Source of the DNA: Paramarasmius palmivorus
Taxonomy: Eukaryota; Basidiomycota; Agaricomycetes; Agaricales; Marasmiaceae
Assembly: GCA_037176845.1 (NCBI GenBank)
Contig: JAYKXP010000013.1
Location: 806,001 to 870,000, forward strand
Direction: 5' to 3'
Length of the DNA: 64,000 nt
Shown here: positions 24,496 to 35,645 of the stretch, piece after piece
Numbering within the stretch: position 1 is the first letter of the stretch
Layout of the letters: each line of letters starts with the position of its first letter
Position numbers and translations under genes: made by a program
Notes under the pieces: generated by a model
The model's input: the letters and a program-made list of their open reading frames with translations, nothing else
The model's database searches: none
Told to the model about the DNA's origin: nothing

Positions 24496-25802
24496 CACGA
24501 TAATTATCGGAAATTCATGTTAATTCCAGAAGTCTACTGATTAACGTTTATAACGGATAATAAGGTGGTCCCCCAATTCTCAAGTAGCGAAATGCGTCCT
24601 AATTAACCTTGAATTATCACATATAAGATGTATCATTTCTCACCTATTTGTATCAATCATTCAATTACGCAAGTAAGAAAGGTCAAAACATGTCTCTGTT
24701 AGCACTATTGACAGTCTACAAAAGTGCGCGTAGCTTTGTTATGCATCGGGGCTAAAGGAATAAATCATGTAAGCTATTACTCAAGAGCGAGAAGTGGTGG
24801 ATGGGTTCGACTTGGAGGTGGTTGACTTCGGTAACGAAATGGAGGATATATAAAGAAATTGAAAAGTATTAGTTATGAGAGGCCGGAAAAAGCTGAACAC
24901 AACTCACCTATGCCTTTTAACCTCCGGTGCTAGTCTAGTTTAGCCCTAGTTCCTTGGATCTAAATGAGGTGTCCGTGATTTGCATTGGTAGACAGAGAGG
25001 CTAGTCGGGCAAGTTGCGCAATGAGAATATTCTTGAGGGATCCTGAGCGAGTACTAGCTCCAGTTATGTGGCAGCCGCAGCAAGGAGAAGACAGCAGATT
25101 CGAGGCAGCAGAGCAGTTTTAGAGCACCACAAAGGAAGAACCTGGGAAGAACTTTGGGAAGAATGGAAGGGCACTGGGGGAAAGTCTTAGAGTGAGACTT
25201 TGGAGAAGCTGGCGAGCTTCAAGTTTCTGACGTGTCAAGCTGTGAGCGCATGTGATCGTGAATCTCACCCTCGGTAAGTCCCGAGTGACTGCATAGCTGT
25301 GACAAAATGGGTGGCTTGTCACAGTTGTGACGTGATAACACACATTTCTTTTGCCAATCGCGACGAGTGCCGCGGCCATTGCAGTTCTGTCCCTTGAAAT
25401 CGCAGCGTTACTTCAATCGCGACTAGGTTACAGGCTGAGGGATAGCTAGGTGCGTGGATGTACGTTCATTCTGGTGCTGTCTAAACTGAATATCCATAAA
25501 ACAGGTTTTATTCAATTGGGTTCTACAGTACTGTTATGTATGCATCCCGCTATTCGGTGCTCGCGCCTAAGGGTAGTTCTATTTCCCGATTCAAGACTTG
25601 GTATCCACGGACAGTTTACTATGATGAGGTAGTTTTCGATCACACTTCAGGTACATTCACTCGATATTCACGCAACATTATATCCTATTATCTCGTGGTG
25701 TAGATTATCTGTTATTTGTGTCAATTAACGTGAAATCATAAATATTACAATGTATGCTTAACCATTATCAATAATTTCCGATAATACCACTGAATAATCC
25801 TT

Positions 25803-25829
25803 AATTCACGAGGGAGGTTTTTCCAGATG
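25803..25829 (-). repeat. Right terminal inverted repeat of the element
   Basis: 27 bp whose reverse complement begins CATCTGGAAAAACC, matching the left end. Confidence 0.85.
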
Positions 25830-27712
25830 CACCCAAGTGTTCCAGATCTGTTTCTCGTCGGAAGGTCTAGGGACTGGTCGGACAAAGAGATATATTGGGG
25901 TGTCCGTTGGCTTAAGCCGTAGTAATGGCTTAGACCGTTGCATCACTTGTCGCTCGAACCTTAGCCAGAATCCGTTGAGATATGCTAGAGATGCGATGAT
26001 TTAGTACTGTGAGTTGAAATCAGCGTCTCGGGCTCACCATGATCTTTACAATCATGCTGGATCCCGAGTTGATCGAAAATGTGGTTTGCTTGAGTGAGCC
26101 ACGCATAAACAAAGTCGGCCCATTCACGCCAGGGTTGGATATCATAATACAACTCGAAATGGTTCAAGCCTGAGTCACGACCGAGGTTTTGTATCTCCGA
26201 AAGCGTAAAAGTGAACCTATATGAGAGTACGGTCAGGACATCAAGCTCCAAGTCGTCTGGGTGTTTCATGGTGGAATGTAGATCCCAAAGCCCTTACTCA
26301 CTTTACCGACTGGCCGCTTATGACCTCGTTATTTTGGGGCATAGTACACCGCTCCCCCCAAACCCCATAAGTCCACTGCGTTTTGTATCCCTCAATCGTC
26401 GGAGGGATCTCCAGCATGATCTTCCTGTCCGACCTACGGTAGATCGTGCCGGGCAGGCAAGATAACGTGGATATCAGGTCTTCTACCTCGGGGTCGTACT
26501 CGTAGTATGTTCGATTCGAGTACCGAATTCCCATTAAAATCGTTTGAACAGATAGATTTTCGGTGAGATAATGTGAAAGAGCATCGGGGTCGTTGTATGT
26601 CGCTATCGGTAATGGGGTATTGTTAATACCAGAAGGCGAAAGCGCCTCAGATTCAAAACCGTTTGCGAGATGATCGACTTTGGAAACTCGAACTTGAACA
26701 AAGGGTCCTGTCTGGACTTCACCCGTCCGCGGGCTGATCCATAGTTTGGAAAAGGGCTAAAGGTCATAGTTAGTAAATGAGTCAAGATAGTATTGAAATT
26801 AAGCTCGGACGTACAGTACCGGAGGTTTGAGTTTTCGATGCTCCATACTGCATCAACATGGGATTTTCTATCAGCTGAGATCGGGAAGGATTTCGTGACA
26901 TACAAGATATTCAATATATGTGCGCAACAGTGGCGAGTACTTGTGGCTTTCAAGAACATATGATACAGGAATCGGTGCTGTACAGAGTCGGGAGCATAAG
27001 CATAGACTCGAAGAGGAATAATACCTTATTTACCTTCAAAGAAAAGAAGGGCCGGCTTTTCTTCATGTTTACTGAAACCGTAAAGTTGAACCGAGTGGGG
27101 AGTTCTACACAAGATGCACCGCGAAAATGTTCAGACTGAGGCCGAGTTTCACAGGAGAATAAGAATCCTGAAACCAACCTATTACGCGAGAACTGTCTCA
27201 AATCCTCTTCGTAGGCCTGGTAGATATAAGACTGTGAGTGCCAATCAAGTGGTATGAGAAGCAAAGCACTAACGCGCAGGGCACCTGGACCACTATATTC
27301 AATATGTAGAAACTCTTTCTCTCCATTGCTCGACTCTCCACCCTCATTTGTGCCCTTAATGCTTGCGATATTGACCCTGCAGCGAGCCAACCGTTTCGAA
27401 TTGCCAGCCCCTACTGTGACCCGTTCTGAAGTTCCAATGGCAGTATCACACAAAGTCTCTTGGATGCGGATATTGGCACTTGAAATTGAAAAAGGCCTAT
27501 ACCAAGAAACGGAGTTCTGTCGACAGAGCAGGTGAGACTCGGGGCTTTTAACATTCCAGGCAGGCGCGGGGACGAACCTTGAAATTATGTGTCGCTTTAT
27601 CTGCTACATATTGTATGAAACTACCCCCGGGCCCGACATGGATGTATTGGTCCCTTTCGATGTTTGTGAAGGATCCGCCATTGATTGTGAAATGCGAGGA
27701 ATTCCGAAACAT

Positions 27713-28796
27713 CAGCGGAAGGGACGAGACGAAAGGTAAGAGAGGAAGTCCGTGATCGCTTACCTAGATCGTATATATTTTCGTAGACAACGCCACATTC
27801 GGGCGTGGCTTCTCACCATCGCCTGCTGGTCAAGACGTCAAGAACGGGCACGAAGAATGAATTGAGCTCTGATGCTCTATCTTTGAATTCGGACTGGAGC
27901 CTGTGGCCTAAACAGTGTTGCCGATTGTCAGCCACCGGGAACCAAGGAATTCATATCTGGTGTGTGCTTACATTTCTAGTCGGTTCAAGAACCTAGAATG
28001 ACAGGTAGAAGATACAGCAAGGTTGGAGCGAGAGATGGTCACCGGTACCTTCCCGTCACAGACCGTTCTGCTCGGTCAATAATCACTTCCTTAGGAATTC
28101 CGAAAGTGCCAAACGCGTTCGCTGAGCAAGTCCTTGACCTAATAGTTGAATTGATAGTCGCAATTTTTCTGGCTCTATTTGAGCACCTATTCGCCTCGAG
28201 ATGGTTCGGAAAGGTCAAGGGAAGACCGATATCTAACATTCAAGCAGCGTGTATATTGCTGTTTGATAATACATTCGTTGATGTTCGCTGTACTGCCTGA
28301 ACACTTAGGTCGGGTCTACATCTCTCTGATTCTCCGGCGACTACGGCGTCCTAGAAATGGCATTGAATGGAGGATATCTATCAGAAAAGAGCCTCACACC
28401 ACGCACCATGACCATCTTTTCATGTGCACTGTCACTTCCCTCTTCATGATATCGGTGAGTTCTCTAAGCTTTCACTTGATCAATGTGTCGGCCGTTTCGT
28501 TCCATGTTAAACGCGGGGAAAGCCAAAGGTCCAGTAAGAGCTTGGAGGAAGCGTGAAAGGTGGGGTCCATGTGCAAGATGCCTGTAAGCGAGATGATAAG
28601 TCAAATGAAGAGACTCGAACCGGAACTAAGACTAACCGACTCGGAGTCTATAAACACCTTCCGCTCAGTACTGTTGGATACACCCCTGTATTTTGACCGT
28701 CATATCGTTGACTGGCCACGGAGTGCCCATTGTTGTAAACGAGGACACAAACCTTGAGAGCTGATCATGACCGGTCTTTATGTGACGATGAATGTC
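27713..28796. other. Intergenic, upstream of paralogue B
   Basis: About 1.1 kb. A TATATAT stretch near 27771-27777 is the likely core promoter of B and resembles the one upstream of A. The remaining small open frames have no family support. Confidence 0.4.
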
Positions 28797-29341
28797 GACT
28801 GTTTGAATGATGATCAGATATGCTTAATTATAACCCATTATCAAGGCGTTGAATCAAACCTATGGTCGACCTGCTTTGAAGTGAAACGAGAGTTCACCGC
28901 AACTCAATGTTCGCTTCCGTATTAAACCCATTGAACCAAGCTTGAACCCAGCGCGTTTGCCTGACATCGACCTTCGAAGGCTATCGTTAATCTGTAGGCA
29001 GTCGGCGGGTCGCAGACTACGGAGGTATCGGAGAATGACGATATGCTGGAGGTATGTCGCGTATTTAGGGCATCAGCGTAGCGATATGGCTTCAGAGTGA
29101 AGATGAGCGACGTATCGGGGAGGAAAGAAATGCGCTTGTTCTGACCGGCTCCAGTTTGCCTGGCATCGATGGTGCTGACGTGGATGAGAAGAGAGTATGA
29201 TAGGCCCGGGGTAGAAGATAGAACGCATTGACCAGCCGAAGAACCTTAGCGATTTGCGACCTTCATTGTCCAAGAGTTCGAATTCTTTGCGCTTGCGAAA
29301 TCTTGCAGGAGAGAGAAGCTGGTCCATGGCCATGGTCCGCG
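28797..29341. repeat. Direct repeat, copy 1, downstream of the seven-helix gene
   Basis: This segment is similar, in the same orientation, to 31632-32103. Shared anchors are GACTGTTTGAATGATGATCA at the start, ATATGCTGGAGGTATGTCGC in the middle, ATGGTGCTGACGTGGATGAG, and TGGTCCATG near the end. The copies have diverged and differ by small gaps. Open frames on the minus strand run through both, but the matching peptides fall in different frames, so it is probably not a functional gene. Together the two copies flank the seven-helix gene at 29807-31183. Confidence 0.7.
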
Positions 29342-29806
29342 GTACAAGAACGGGCGTCCCGCCAACTCTGGGGAAAATATTATGAACAAGAATGACGATG
29401 TAGAAATGGAAAGAGTCGCATTTGATTTGGTTGTGGATAACTTTGGACGCAGTTTGTTCTATTGAGAATGGCTCCAAGTTTGCTATTTAACCCAGTAAGC
29501 TGCTCATAAGCGTGAATTACTTGCGATGATACCTGCCGTGTACAGCAGGGATTTATGTTTAAAGCCATCATGCTCGACGCCATCCCTCAGACCCGTAAAC
29601 CATGTATTGAGCAATCGAATAGTTATTCTCAAGGTGTTCAGCGATATTCTTCGAACCCGGGTCGGGCGACTGGGTATCGCAAGATACATCATGATATGCA
29701 AGTTGATCAGAGTAGTACTAATTTAGTAATACCCTCTCGGTCCTACACATCCAAACACGCAAAGGGCTAGTCCGCTGCCAGTGTCACTTGGGGTATTGTC
29801 AATGAT

Positions 29807-31183
29807 TCAGACATCATTGCGGCGATAAATAGGAACAGGAAAAATGTCCATGAAAGAGTCCATGGTTTGATTCGGTCTTGACTCTTGGCTATAGCTAGCC
29901 ATAATGGCTGGTACCCGCCGTTCCATTCGAATGGTCGTCCATGTCAGAGAGATACCCTATAATTCTCGTCAAAAAATCTGCACTATTCAGGAGGTTATTC
30001 CCCTACGGCGCTAAGATTGATAAGAGGATATGGATCAAATGGTGTATCACTCTTAGAGATATTCATGACGATGACACCTATAATTTGAAGCGCTGGATAA
30101 GAAAGACATCTTAAACAGACCCTGTCAAGAACATTATTATAGCGATTCTCAAAATCATGATCAACTCACGTCATTATTGGCAGACTACTCCGGCTGCCTT
30201 CAAGCTGGCGTACTAGCTGCCACCAGAACCACCAATAACGCCCAGCTGTACGTTCGATATCGTTAGCGGTGCGGCTCTCTGATGCGGAAATACTCACCTA
30301 TGAGGAGAGCAATGATGAAATTGCTGATTGCACTGGCAATGGCGTACATAGCAAACAAACGCGGCTGGTCTTTCGTAATGCCAACAATGCCAGCTATCCC
30401 AAGGCCTGCGACGAAGTGTGAAGGTTCGCTATCGTTAGTTGAAGACCGTCTGGACACACAGTTAATGCCTGTCGATGCCAATACGAAGAAACCTGTCATT
30501 AGGATCGGGCGGCCCCAGAGGGAGTGGACAGTGGGAATCTATGTCTGTGTTAGAATTGTAGGTTGACGCAGCCTGTGGTTACACATACCAGTATGCATTG
30601 CACTGTGATGCTTTGCTGTCGTCAGACTTGGCTATGATCGAAAGGAACCCGAGATATGTACTTCACTAAGACAGGAACCAGATAGTAGACTATACTGGAG
30701 AGCCAAATGTCAGCAACTCCAAGACGGCATGGAGATGAACGTTCGGCTTACAACTCTGGAGTCTTTGAAGTGTCATACTTCAGGTATTCTGCAAGTGGCG
30801 CTGGATCCATGTCCTTGAGAGCGGTGAAGCGAACTACAGTGCCACGGACAGTAATCACAGTACAATCCACCACAAACATAGTGGATAATGCAAACAGGAT
30901 TATCAGAAGTATCGTGGAGAAACGGCCATACTTCCCGTGATTTATGGCAACAAAGGTCCTGAAAAGCCGGACATAAATGCCTAGAAGAAGTATTGGCACC
31001 GGGTCGCTGAAGTTGTGCAGAAGTTCACGCGCCGTATACAAAATACATGGCCTAAAAGAAATAAAGCATGAGATAGGCCAAAGAATGCAACGGTCAACGT
31101 ACCGACAATGTAGCGAACGGAAAGGCGATAGTTTGTCCGACGGTAAGGAAGGGAGCTAACTCGTCGAAAGTCGAAGATGACAT
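29807..31183 (-). CDS. Seven-helix membrane protein, copy 1
   Basis: A multi-exon gene starting at ATG 31181-31183 with MSSSTFDELAPFLTVGQTIAF. Hydrophobic segments can be followed through the exons: LLLGIYVRLFRTFVAI, FSTILLIILFALSTMFVV, FVLASTGINCV, LFAMYAIASAISNFIIALLIG, ALQIIGVIVMNI, and a final short one. Exon order and splice sites match copy 2 at 35646-37162. The family is a large, uncharacterised group of receptor-like membrane proteins in Agaricomycetes. The last exon, after a GTAGGG donor, reads GISLTWTTIRMERRVPAI where copy 2 has GIAPTLILVRAKLG, so this end has drifted. The stop is TGA at 29807-29809. Ligand and partner are unknown. Confidence 0.6.
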
Positions 31184-31631
31184 GGGAAGGTAATGGCTAT
31201 AAAGACGAACTTGAAGATCTGTAAAGAAGGCTCTTATTATACTCAGCGAACCAGTATCAGATCCAATTACCTTACATCTAGATATCACTTGACATCCAAA
31301 CACCCTACATCGATAGGATGACGCCCAAACGACAGAACTCAATCAAACGCAACGGAAATACGAGAAGGGGACAGAACACCTAGTTGAAGCATGAATCAGT
31401 TGGTTTGCTGACGGCAAGCAAGCCTGTCAAACAATCATGAGGACTTGCCATACCTTCGATAACTTCAAAACCCATATGTGTTTTCGCCTGGTTTTCGCTA
31501 TCAAGCGCCCTTCTCCCAAAGTTTCTCTGACATTAATCTTCTGGCAGTCCTCATTTAACCGGAGTCGCTGAAGCCTACGTATTGCAATCCCGCCGCCCAA
31601 GAAGCTTTGTTAAGTGCTAAGACCATATATT
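31184..31631. other. Upstream region of seven-helix copy 1
   Basis: About 450 bp between the start of the gene and the second direct repeat. It presumably holds the promoter; no motif stands out. Confidence 0.4.
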
Positions 31632-32103
31632 GACTGTTTGAATGATGATCAGATATGATTGACCCAGTATCAAGACGGTGAATCGAACCCACGGACGACT
31701 TGCTTTGAGATGAAAGTGTTCGCTTCCAGATTAACTTACCCATGAAGCCGCGCGGCTTGAACCCAGTGCACCTGACAACAGCCTTCGAAGGCTATGAGGT
31801 TCTGCAGGTCGCAAGTCAATGAAGGCTTCAGAGAACGGCAATATGCTGGAGGTATGTCGCGGATTTGGGGCATCAGGGTAGCTAGTAGACGTGGGATACT
31901 TATGGCTTCAGAATAACGTGTCGGGGAGGAAAGAAATGATTCTGGACGGCTCGAGTAGTCGATGGTGCTGACGTGGATGAGAGGAGAGGATGACAGATTC
32001 GAGGTACTTAGAAGATAGAACGTGTTGACCAGACTCTTCCAAAGAACCCTGTCCAACTTGAATTTTTCGTGAGAAAGAATTGGTCCATGGGCCATGGACC
32101 TGA
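31632..32103. repeat. Direct repeat, copy 2
   Basis: This is the counterpart of 28797-29341 in the same orientation, slightly shorter. It keeps the same anchors, including GACTGTTTGAATGATGATCA and ATATGCTGGAGGTATGTCGC. It lies upstream of the seven-helix gene, so the pair brackets that gene. Confidence 0.7.
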
Positions 32104-33039
32104 TTCGCCGGGTAGAAGCACCAGCATCTGCCGAAATGACTTTCTTCGCAGACCACGACTACTGAGCGCTGAGCTCAGATACGAGCCAGAAACGAACAGA
32201 AGATCATGAATCACAAATAATGGCAAATTTCTATTGTCAAGTGAGTCACAAACTCGTATTGATTGCTTTTCTCGCCAAATTTGTAACACTTCGAACCCAT
32301 CAACAAAATGTTATCATGAAGATAGAACCAGAACAGCTCAACGATCTGTAAGGCCTGCCGACCGCATAGGATCGCTGCAGTGGCTATAGACTTATGGGTT
32401 AGAGGTGTGTGATAGCTTTGCCTATCAACTTGCTCCGTTGACCTTTTGAACGTTAAACCTTTCTAGCGAGGTCGTAGGTGTCGAATATGTGTTGCGTCTA
32501 TCTATCGGTCCGCTATCTGTGCCATGCGGTGCTCAGTCTTTGGAATAATTCCCTTCCCATAGCGACGAGCATAGGCAGACCGTTGCAGACCGTTGCATTC
32601 TACATCAGTGCTCTACGGTTAGGCATTTCTTGAAGCCTACTCCACAAAAACAGCTTTCCGAACTCCCGCAGCCCGCTACTGCGTAGATACCACGATAGCT
32701 CTTGCTTTCAGCCTCGCTCGTCAAGTGTCTGTACCTAGCGAATCTCGCACCGGATCCTACGTTTCCAATGCGCAAGACAGTTGGATAGTAAGGACGTCGT
32801 TCCTGGGCTAGGCTTCTCATCAACGTCTTCCCGAGAAGTTGATGTAAGACTACGCACATGGTCGCTACTGCCATGAGAACTGCGATAAAACTTAAAGTTG
32901 ACCTGAAACGGCACTGTTCACGACATCAACATCGCAAACATGTGATGATCTTTGTCCTTAGATATGGCACTGCACACCATCAACAGCCGTTGCGCAGAAA
33001 CCCCCACCTACTCTCCTGGAACATTCCGACAGCAGCATA
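32104..33039. other. Intergenic, upstream of DUF6535 copy 2
   Basis: About 940 bp. No gene, repeat or RNA recognised. The promoter of the next gene should lie in the right half. Confidence 0.4.
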
Positions 33040-35255
33040 ATGGTAAATTTTAATTTGCATTAGATCTTAGTCCTGACACTGAATGATGTGCCTACGCCTT
33101 AAGGATAGCTCCCTTGTACAGAGTCATCATTCTTTAGTATGTGATTCTCAGTTAAATCATACAAACGGTTCTCAATCTTCCTTTTTTACAGCCTGCCAGC
33201 GTAGATGAACCAATTGATAAGCCAGAGGCGCAGTTGAAGATGAAAGAGGCGTACGAGGGGCTTCAGCATGACTTGTGGGAGGAAGGTTGGAGGCAGAGGG
33301 AGATAGAGGAGGCCTACATTGCAGAAGGGGCAAAAAAACGAAGTGAACTTGAGCATGAAGCTTCTATCAAACAGAAGGAAGAGGCTCTCGATCATTCACT
33401 AGAAAGGCTGCTGAAGGAAGTAACAAAATACGACGATGAACAAGTCAAAGGTTGGAATGATGACATTGATACACTTCTGGTTTTTGTACGTCCGTCGTCC
33501 GTCGTGTTAGTGTGCTATGCGATACTGATGCACGAGAAGGCCGGTCTCTTCGCTGCAGTCGTTACTGCTTTCCTGATAGAGTCGTACCAATGGCTCAAGG
33601 AAGATCCCCAAGACACAGCCGTCACCCTTCTTATGCAGATTTCACGTCAGCTCAATGGATCACAGCCAGTCACATTCCAGCATACCACCTTCAATCCAGA
33701 GGCATCGTCCATTCGCATCAACTGCTTCTGGTTCCTGAGCCTTGTTTTTGGTCTCACATCTGCCTTATTTGGCCTGCTGTGTAAACAATGGTTGCGCGAA
33801 CACCAGCGGGACGTGCCAACTCGAACACCAGCAGAAGCCTTAGCCTTGAAGCAGTTGCGGCGAGACAGTTTCGAGAGGTGGGGCGTTGCGTCGCTGCTGT
33901 CGGCGCTACCGATCCTTCTCGAGATCGCACTGATGCTCTTCTTTGCTGGCATATTGGACCTGTTATGGTCTCTACATCCAATCCCGTTTGGGACCTCTCT
34001 TGCCGCGGTAGCGCTGAGTGCAGGGTCATATTTTCTTACCACAGTTCTACCCACGATCATGGTCCCACGAGATCAAAGTTCCTTCATCATAGCTCACAAC
34101 TTTGGGCAGTTGGCTCACCAATTCATCTGCCCGTACAAGTCGCCGCAAGCATGGGCTGTGTATCGACTCTCCATGCGTATCTTCGGCTCGCTATCGAAGT
34201 TCTCGTCCTTCGATGGCTTCATCAAAATACACTTTCCCGCGTTCTGGGATCATATCCACGCCACACCAACCAGCTGGTCAATGTTTGACCTTCAGGTGAT
34301 TAGACAGTATAACCAACGTTTTTTTGGTGACCAGCTGCAAGTCTATGAACTACGGGCGTTACAATGGGTAGTGACAACGTTTCGTGATAGTCCATTGATG
34401 ATTCCACATCTGGGGAAAGCGCTACAGACTTTATCCCCTTTCGTGGCGATGTCTGTTATCCTAGATCGGTGGGACGTTACGATGTGGCAAGAAGTATCGG
34501 ATTCAGATATTGGGGATTATCTTAGAGGTGAAAATTGGTTTTGGACAAGACCCAATCCTATGACCAAAGATCCTCCTCTTCACTATCGCGAAGGAATCGA
34601 GCTGTTGTTCTCGCATCAACTTTGGAATGGCTGGATGGAGGTCTTTCAGAACAATCCACATCCCGAGCGATTGAAGCTCCTTTTCCGCGATTTTGCGGAA
34701 AGTATCACCCAAACTAGTCTGAAACAATCCAAAGACTTCCGTTTCTACATCCCCTTTCCTGTCGTCGACGTGCTATGGTCGCATAAGAATCCTTGGATTC
34801 GAAAACAAAGTCTCCGACTCTTGCATAATTTGAAGGAATCTTGGCAGCCTTGTCCAGCGTACGACGAGGAACGACATGACGAAGAGCGCCTGGCGTTCAC
34901 TATGGTTCTCGCGATGCACGTTAACCGAATAGATCGTCCTTCAGAATTGCTGGCGAGTGAACGAGGACAAGCATTTATCCTATTCGTCAACGACGAGATC
35001 ATCTCTCGACGGTTGTACTCTCATCAGAGGTTCAATGAATTGCTTTGGCGGCATGCAATTGAACGAGTTCAAAAAGTGAGACATTTACCTCCCCACTACT
35101 TTACACCCCTTCCTCTGCCTTGGGAAGATCCAGCTCAACTACCTCGACCGGAAACTACTCGCTACTCCATTGAAACTTTGTCTATACAACACGACACCGC
35201 TGCGGCGATACCAACTCGCGATGCCAACGATTTCGCTGGACAGCAAGTTGGCTAA
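33040..35255 (+). CDS. DUF6535-type membrane protein, copy 2
   Basis: Proposed exons are 33040-33042 (start codon only, followed by GTAAAT), 33192-33485 and 33540-35255, giving 670 residues. The second exon encodes an acidic/basic helical stretch likely to form a coiled coil (KEEALDHSLERLLKEVTKYDD) and ends DDIDTLLVF. Then AGLFAAVVTAFLIESYQWL begins the membrane region with four helices, including FWFLSLVFGLTSALFGLL and LSALPILLEIALMLFFAGILDLL. Family blocks CKQWLREHQRDVPTRTPAEAL, CPYKSPQAWAVY and FRFYIPFP follow. The intron 33486-33539 is 54 nt with no in-frame stop, so retention would add 18 residues. The protein ends ...DFAGQQVG without the conserved C-terminal tag. The extreme N terminus is inferred from paralogues. 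Confidence 0.8.
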
Positions 35256-35645
35256 CAGATTTGGCAGAAGCCTCTGACACATACGTATCAAGCATCGTGG
35301 TTATATCAGTAGAGTTAGATGCTCCTGTAGAGTGAAGTATCAACTTGAATAGGGGCTCAAAGTATTGAAACGAAAAGCTACGATGAAAGTTTCTACCCAA
35401 TCTGATGTTTTCAATAAACGTTCAAGCACGAGCCATACCAAATGCTAGTATCCCTCGGACCTACTTATGTATTGGATAGGGGCATGTTGCATATAGTGCA
35501 GAATAACTTATTCCCCAGGCGTATACCTGCGTATACAGTTCTTGCTAAACTACTTGCTAATTCAACACAGGTCTATGTACGTACAACACTGGACAAGATT
35601 TGTGAATAACCTATTTAGAACGTCTATTTGTAAAGGGCCTCGTTG
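35256..35645. other. Convergent intergenic region
   Basis: 390 bp between the stops of DUF6535 copy 2 and the second seven-helix gene. I found no relic of the DUF6535 C-terminal tag here. Confidence 0.5.

Larger units (their letters stand above)
24469..25829. mobile_element. Non-autonomous TIR DNA transposon inside paralogue B
   Basis: The ends form terminal inverted repeats: the left begins CATCTGGAAAAGCCTACCCC and the reverse complement of the right begins CATCTGGAAAAACCTCCCTC. They match at 24 of the first 27 positions. Further in, both ends carry TATCGGAAATT. It is flanked by CA on both sides (24467-24468 and 25830-25831), consistent with a 2-bp target duplication. Removing the element and one CA restores an open frame (WVSRPKYF) equivalent to WASGAKYF in paralogue A. 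The interior is AT-rich near the ends and has no transposase-like frame, so movement would need enzymes supplied elsewhere. A 2-bp target duplication suggests a mariner-like relative, but the target is not TA, so the superfamily is unassigned. Confidence 0.85.
23934..27712 (-). pseudogene. Orphan agaricomycete protein, paralogue B, interrupted by a DNA element
   Basis: The start ATG at 27710-27712 opens MFRNSSHFTINGGSF, parallel to paralogue A. Matching blocks include KEFLHIEYSGPGAL, AYEEDLRQFSRN, RTPHSVQLYGF, SYVLESHKYSPLLRTYIEYL, FVYAWLTQANHIFDQLGI, KYFWSWDESGRTELPEE and SLGLCSFAS. Splice borders and phases match A, and the frame is open to the TGA at 23934-23936 (LPFQSGVQWVRKKDLR). The exception is the last large exon, which is split by a 1,361-bp insertion at 24469-25829. 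The insertion introduces many stops, so the product should lack the C-terminal quarter unless the element is spliced out. The rest of the gene shows no decay, so the event is probably recent. Function unknown. Confidence 0.75.

Noticed and set aside
27998..28300. A 100-residue plus-strand frame containing a hydrophobic run (LDLIVELIVAIFLALFEHLF)
   Set aside because: It vaguely resembles an F-box start or a membrane helix, but no flanking exons, family blocks or promoter support it.
29073..29477. A 134-residue minus-strand frame in the first direct repeat
   Set aside because: The second repeat copy keeps the similar peptide pieces in different frames, which is expected of non-coding duplicated DNA.
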